The notes beneath the pieces were generated by a model, which was given only the letters and a program-made list of their open reading frames with translations, was not told the DNA's origin and ran no database searches. Shown one piece after another: positions 60,745-64,000 of a stretch of 64,000 nt of DNA. This stretch comes from Gamarada debralockiae (lineage: Eukaryota > Ascomycota > Leotiomycetes > Helotiales > Hyphodiscaceae). The stretch covers positions 180,971 through 244,970 of the forward strand of contig NXFV01000216.1 of NCBI GenBank assembly GCA_002803225.1, given 5' to 3'. Position numbers and translations under genes: made by a program. The first letter of the stretch is position 1. Every line of letters starts with the position of its first letter.

Positions 60745-62777
60745 ATGCTCGCCAATCGGCAGTTATCTCCCAAACGTCAGCAGAGGCAGAAGTCGAAGCC
60801 GGCTTCATCTGATGGCTGTCAGCATCCTCCTCCGTTCCACACCATAAGCCTGAACAATTCCAACTTGAAGACCAAACTTTCAAGAGCCAGCAAGCCGAAG
60901 ACAAGGACAGGTTGTATTACTTGCAAGTAAGCGTCCTCCACCATATGAGGCAGCAAGGTACTTGCTGACACTTCGACTCCAGAATCCGAAGAGTAAAATG
61001 TGATGAAGGTCGACCAAGTTGCAATCGCTGCATAAAATTTGGAACTGTCTGTGATGGATATCTACAAGGGCCCTCAAAGACCTCCATACCAGCACACCAC
61101 AAACCTATCCTACCAAAAGGAACTTCGATTGTACCCCGCCTCCGTGAACTCCCCCAAATCATACATGTCCACACTGGCCCACGCTTCGACAACGAATTCG
61201 AGAGCCATTTCTTCCGTCTTTACGTCTGCGAAACCGCCGTACAAATAGCAGGGCCATTCAAAACATCCCTCTGGTCGCATCTTATTCCACAAGCCTGCGA
61301 AGCCGAACCCTTTATTCGTCAAATCGTTGTAGGACTTGGCGCGGTCAGCCAAGCATGTAAGATGGAAAGCCAAACAGATACATTCAACTATCACAAACGA
61401 AAAACCTACGAAATAGCACTCATACAATACAACAAAGCTCTACGAGGAATGAGGGACGCTATCGCTCACGGAAAACACGATATCAGGAACGCACTTCTTG
61501 CCTGTCTGCTAGTCTTCTGTTTCGAAAGCTTGCAAGGGGATCCTACATCCGCAGCTAAAAACGCACAGAGCGGATTGGTATTACTAGAAGAATGGATAGG
61601 CTCACGCAGCAGCTCTCCCTCCGACTTCGACGTCCTCGCCGCCCAGCAAAGGCAACGAGGTTTCTACGGCCTAGAAACCGATCTTTTACAAGCGTTCGGG
61701 GCATTAGATATCCAAGTCCTGTTTTTCCTAGACACAAGGTCTGAGACGCAGCATCGGGCGTTTGTGGAGCAGTCCTTACTTGCGATTAAACATTGCATGC
61801 CGTCCCGGTTCGAGACTCTGGAGCAGAGTCGGGATTTCTGGATTTTGGTGCAGAGGAGGAATTATCATTTTAATATTATTGCCATTGATGCTTTGAAGCC
61901 GAGAGGTGCGAAGAATGTGCGTGGAGTTAATCCGAGGATAGTTGATCAGTGGGGTGTGGATAATTTGGCGAAGGAGAGATTGGCCAGCGCGGAGAAGGAG
62001 AGACTCAGAGCAAAGATGGAGGAACATCGTGCGGATATTCGCCGCTGGTCACGCGCCTCCGCCCTGATCTTCTCTGAAATCAAACAGTGCGGCACGCAGG
62101 AGGAGAAAGTCATCACCGCGCTCCTTCAAATCCACGACTATCTAAACCACGTCCAGCTTGCAGCAGGATTCATGGTATCCGATCTAGAATACGATGCCTT
62201 TTTACCCGAATACACCGCTATTGTCGAACTGTCCGAGGAGATATACCCGTATTTGGCCTTCCCTGGCGCGCCTTCAATCCAGAATCCTATTCCAAATGCC
62301 AATCCAAAGTCGAATGTAGGCGGTCTCTTCCGATTTGACCTTGGTATTATCTATCCGTTATCAGAAGTTGGGTTCCGTTGTCGAAATAGCAACGTGCGCG
62401 GGCGTGCCATCGCCCTCCTAAACCGCTCCGAATATCGCGAAGGAATCTGGGATTCGCAGACGGTAGGCTGTCTCACCGAGTGGATACGGAAAATCGAAGA
62501 AGAAGGCATGGATGGGAATGGATATATTCCCGAAGAGAGCCGAGCGGTGATGACGCTATGCGATATAGACCTAAATAGAAAGAGTGTGACATTGGGATGT
62601 ACGAGTAAAGGAAAGAATGGTGGCCCTCCTGTGTTTAGGACCGAGAGGGCCGAGTGGAGGTTTGGAGTTATTAATAAGGAGAAGATGCTTAGGTTGCTAG
62701 ATTTAGGGGGTAGGTGGATGATGAGAGAGAATTGGACCTGGAGGATGGGAGGACGAATTGTATGTGATGGATCTTGA
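60745..62777 (+). CDS. Zn2Cys6 transcription factor with fungal-specific middle domain
   Basis: Exons 60745-60926 and 60983-62777 give 658 residues. The zinc cluster is CITC, six residues, C, six residues, CNRC, six residues, C, starting at Cys57; the intron splits the codon for Lys61 right after the second Cys, a common place in this family. A basic, Ser/Gln-rich N-terminus precedes it. The remainder carries the long helical middle homology region (ALLACLLVFCFESLQGDPTS, FRFDLGIIYPLSEVGFRCRN). Such proteins bind CGG-containing promoter sites and regulate nearby or dispersed metabolic genes; no target cluster is adjacent. The ATG at 60745 is in a good context (aaaccatg). Confidence 0.9.
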
Positions 62778-63369
62778 GACATTGCAAAGAGAGGCGAGCC
62801 AAAAGGATTGCACAAAACATTCACCTTAAATCCAGAGAACAGATCCAACTCCGACGGCTCGTCTAATGCTCAGAACGACGGATAGCGGGTCGTTAACGCT
62901 CAGTACTAGGCCTATATTCTTTCAAAGAGTTCCTTTAGTGTTTTTCAAACGTTCAGACCCTTTGCGGGACGGGCAGGACCTTCCAGACAAGTCTTCACAA
63001 GCCTTGAGCATTGGGAAGATGTTGTGCCTGCCAGCAATCATCCTGGCGGCTTGATCTTTAGGAAACGTTATGTGCTGTCACGGTTGGCCGAACCGCATGA
63101 CGAGGCACTGAAACGCAAAATTAAAGACCTTGAGCTGAGTTCAAAGGGACAATTTGGGACATTGTTCACAGTCCCATTCGAGAATAACTTTGATGGCGAT
63201 GTTCTGGTTGTTAGAGCGTTATTAATATGGACGCGACTGCTTTTGATGATATGGCTAAGAGCTGCTGGTGGAGAATTGAAGTCAAAGACCAAAGACCTCG
63301 TCCCTTGGAAACTAAGGGAAATTGTCGGATGGGAGAAAGGTCTATAGAATAGAATCTAAGGTAGGAGGA
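62778..63369. other. Intergenic, 3' of the Zn2Cys6 gene
   Basis: There is no convincing gene, although open frames overlap on both strands at 63024-63347. Confidence 0.35.
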
Positions 63370-63713
63370 GACTAGATACAAAAGCTTCTGCCAGTATATG
63401 AATTCCCTGTCCAAGTATGAGAGAACGCGCCGGATCAAGGGATCAGCAAAGAAGCCAACCCCAACAAACAATCCATTCATCTTCATGAACATGTACGAGC
63501 TCGTAAAATTCGAGATGAGGAGTATAGGCGCAAGACAAGCCCTTCTCGTCATGATCCATATTCGCTAGGACATGGCTATCTGTGGGATGTTCTTCCTCAT
63601 GTGCTTCGATAATCTCCGGTTCATCGAGGTGGAGCGTTCAGAATTGCAGCTTGCGCTGGAGTTGGTGGTGATGGTTGTGGTGCTTCCACCGTTTGATCTA
63701 AGTTTGCCGTCAT
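63370..63713 (-). pseudogene. Frame-broken relic of a fungal membrane-associated protein
   Basis: Three consecutive frames read protein-like: an ATG start with TANLDQTVEAPQPSPP, then PEIIEAHEEEHPTDSHV in another frame, then LLISNFTSSYMFMKMNG and FVGVGFFADPLIRRVLSYLD in a third. From memory the last block resembles a conserved block of an uncharacterised Pezizomycotina family (DUF3292-like), usually a much longer protein. The frame changes and the loss of the expected downstream part indicate a decayed copy. Sequencing error near a scaffold end is an alternative. Confidence 0.4.
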
Positions 63714-63954
63714 GTTTCATTCAATCTACTTTGTTCTTTCAGAAAAGAGATTAATTAAAGAATCAAACCGAGAAAATATCAAAAATCTTTTGAGTTTATG
63801 AAGATAAACTTGGCTCGGGAGAGGCGTCGTGTTGATATGTTCTTATAGCCTCAAGCTAATGCGTGTAACACAATTCGCCAACGCAGAGATCTAGCCTTAT
63901 AAGAAGGTCATCTAGGGCGAGGAAGCCCTCAAAACATCTTCGTTCCAAGCAGCC

Positions 63955-63955
<1 letters not shown>

Positions 63956-64000
<45 letters not shown>
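63956..64000. repeat. Homopolymer of 45 C at the window end
   Basis: Every base from 63956 to the end is C. This is far outside normal composition here and may be an assembly or cloning-tail artefact at a contig end, or a true poly-C tract continuing past the window. Confidence 0.9.

Noticed and set aside
1..64000. CRISPR array, bacterial operon or secondary-metabolite cluster
   Set aside because: No spaced direct repeats, no polycistronic layout, and no PKS, NRPS or terpene backbone gene; the window is eukaryotic.

Overview
The window is nuclear DNA of a filamentous ascomycete. The evidence is spliceosomal introns mostly of about 48-175 nt with ACTAAC-like branch sites, a set of single-copy Pezizomycotina genes, a fungal NLR-type gene, and a Zn2Cys6 regulator. 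A leotiomycete-like origin is my impression from the protein style and cannot be proven here. I rebuilt exon structures by hand from splice sites and reading phase; every multi-exon model below closes in phase.

Housekeeping part, 1-31 kb: a cysteine-rich single-pass membrane protein (+); an M1 aminopeptidase (-) that shares a divergent promoter with a four-exon CENP-W histone-fold gene (+); a YAG7-like RGG protein (+); an alcohol-oxidase-like GMC enzyme (-); a KDM4-type JmjN/JmjC histone demethylase (-); a small ABM-fold protein (+); a DHA2-type MFS transporter (-); a YAT2-like carnitine acyltransferase (+); and a GH128 wall glucanase (+).

Accessory part, about 31.6-45.8 kb: a 568-bp MITE-like element with TA target duplication; a 12-exon SNF2/RING (Rad5/Rad16-like) gene (-); a 1.5-kb Tc1/mariner-like transposon whose single transposase frame carries two internal TAG codons; and a nine-exon NLR gene (DUF7708-like N-terminus, NACHT, two C2H2 fingers, ankyrin-like repeats). 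AT-rich gene-poor stretches flank these.

Housekeeping part, 45.8-62.8 kb: ypt1 Rab GTPase (-); an unrecognised, probably mitochondrial protein with a GC-AG intron (+); a 1036-residue low-complexity protein (-); a WD40 protein (-) head to head with Ctf4/Mcl1 (+, 196 bp apart); and a Zn2Cys6 transcription factor (+). The right end holds a frame-broken gene relic and 45 consecutive C residues, which look like a scaffold end or assembly artefact.

There is no biosynthetic or other operon-like cluster. Most genes act in unrelated processes: chromatin and chromosome segregation (CENP-W, KDM4, Ctf4), peptide turnover, acetyl transport, wall remodelling and secretion. The most unusual signals are the accessory island, several length-3n stop-free introns, a 16-nt microexon that encodes part of a catalytic motif, and an acid-free open frame upstream of the aminopeptidase ATG.
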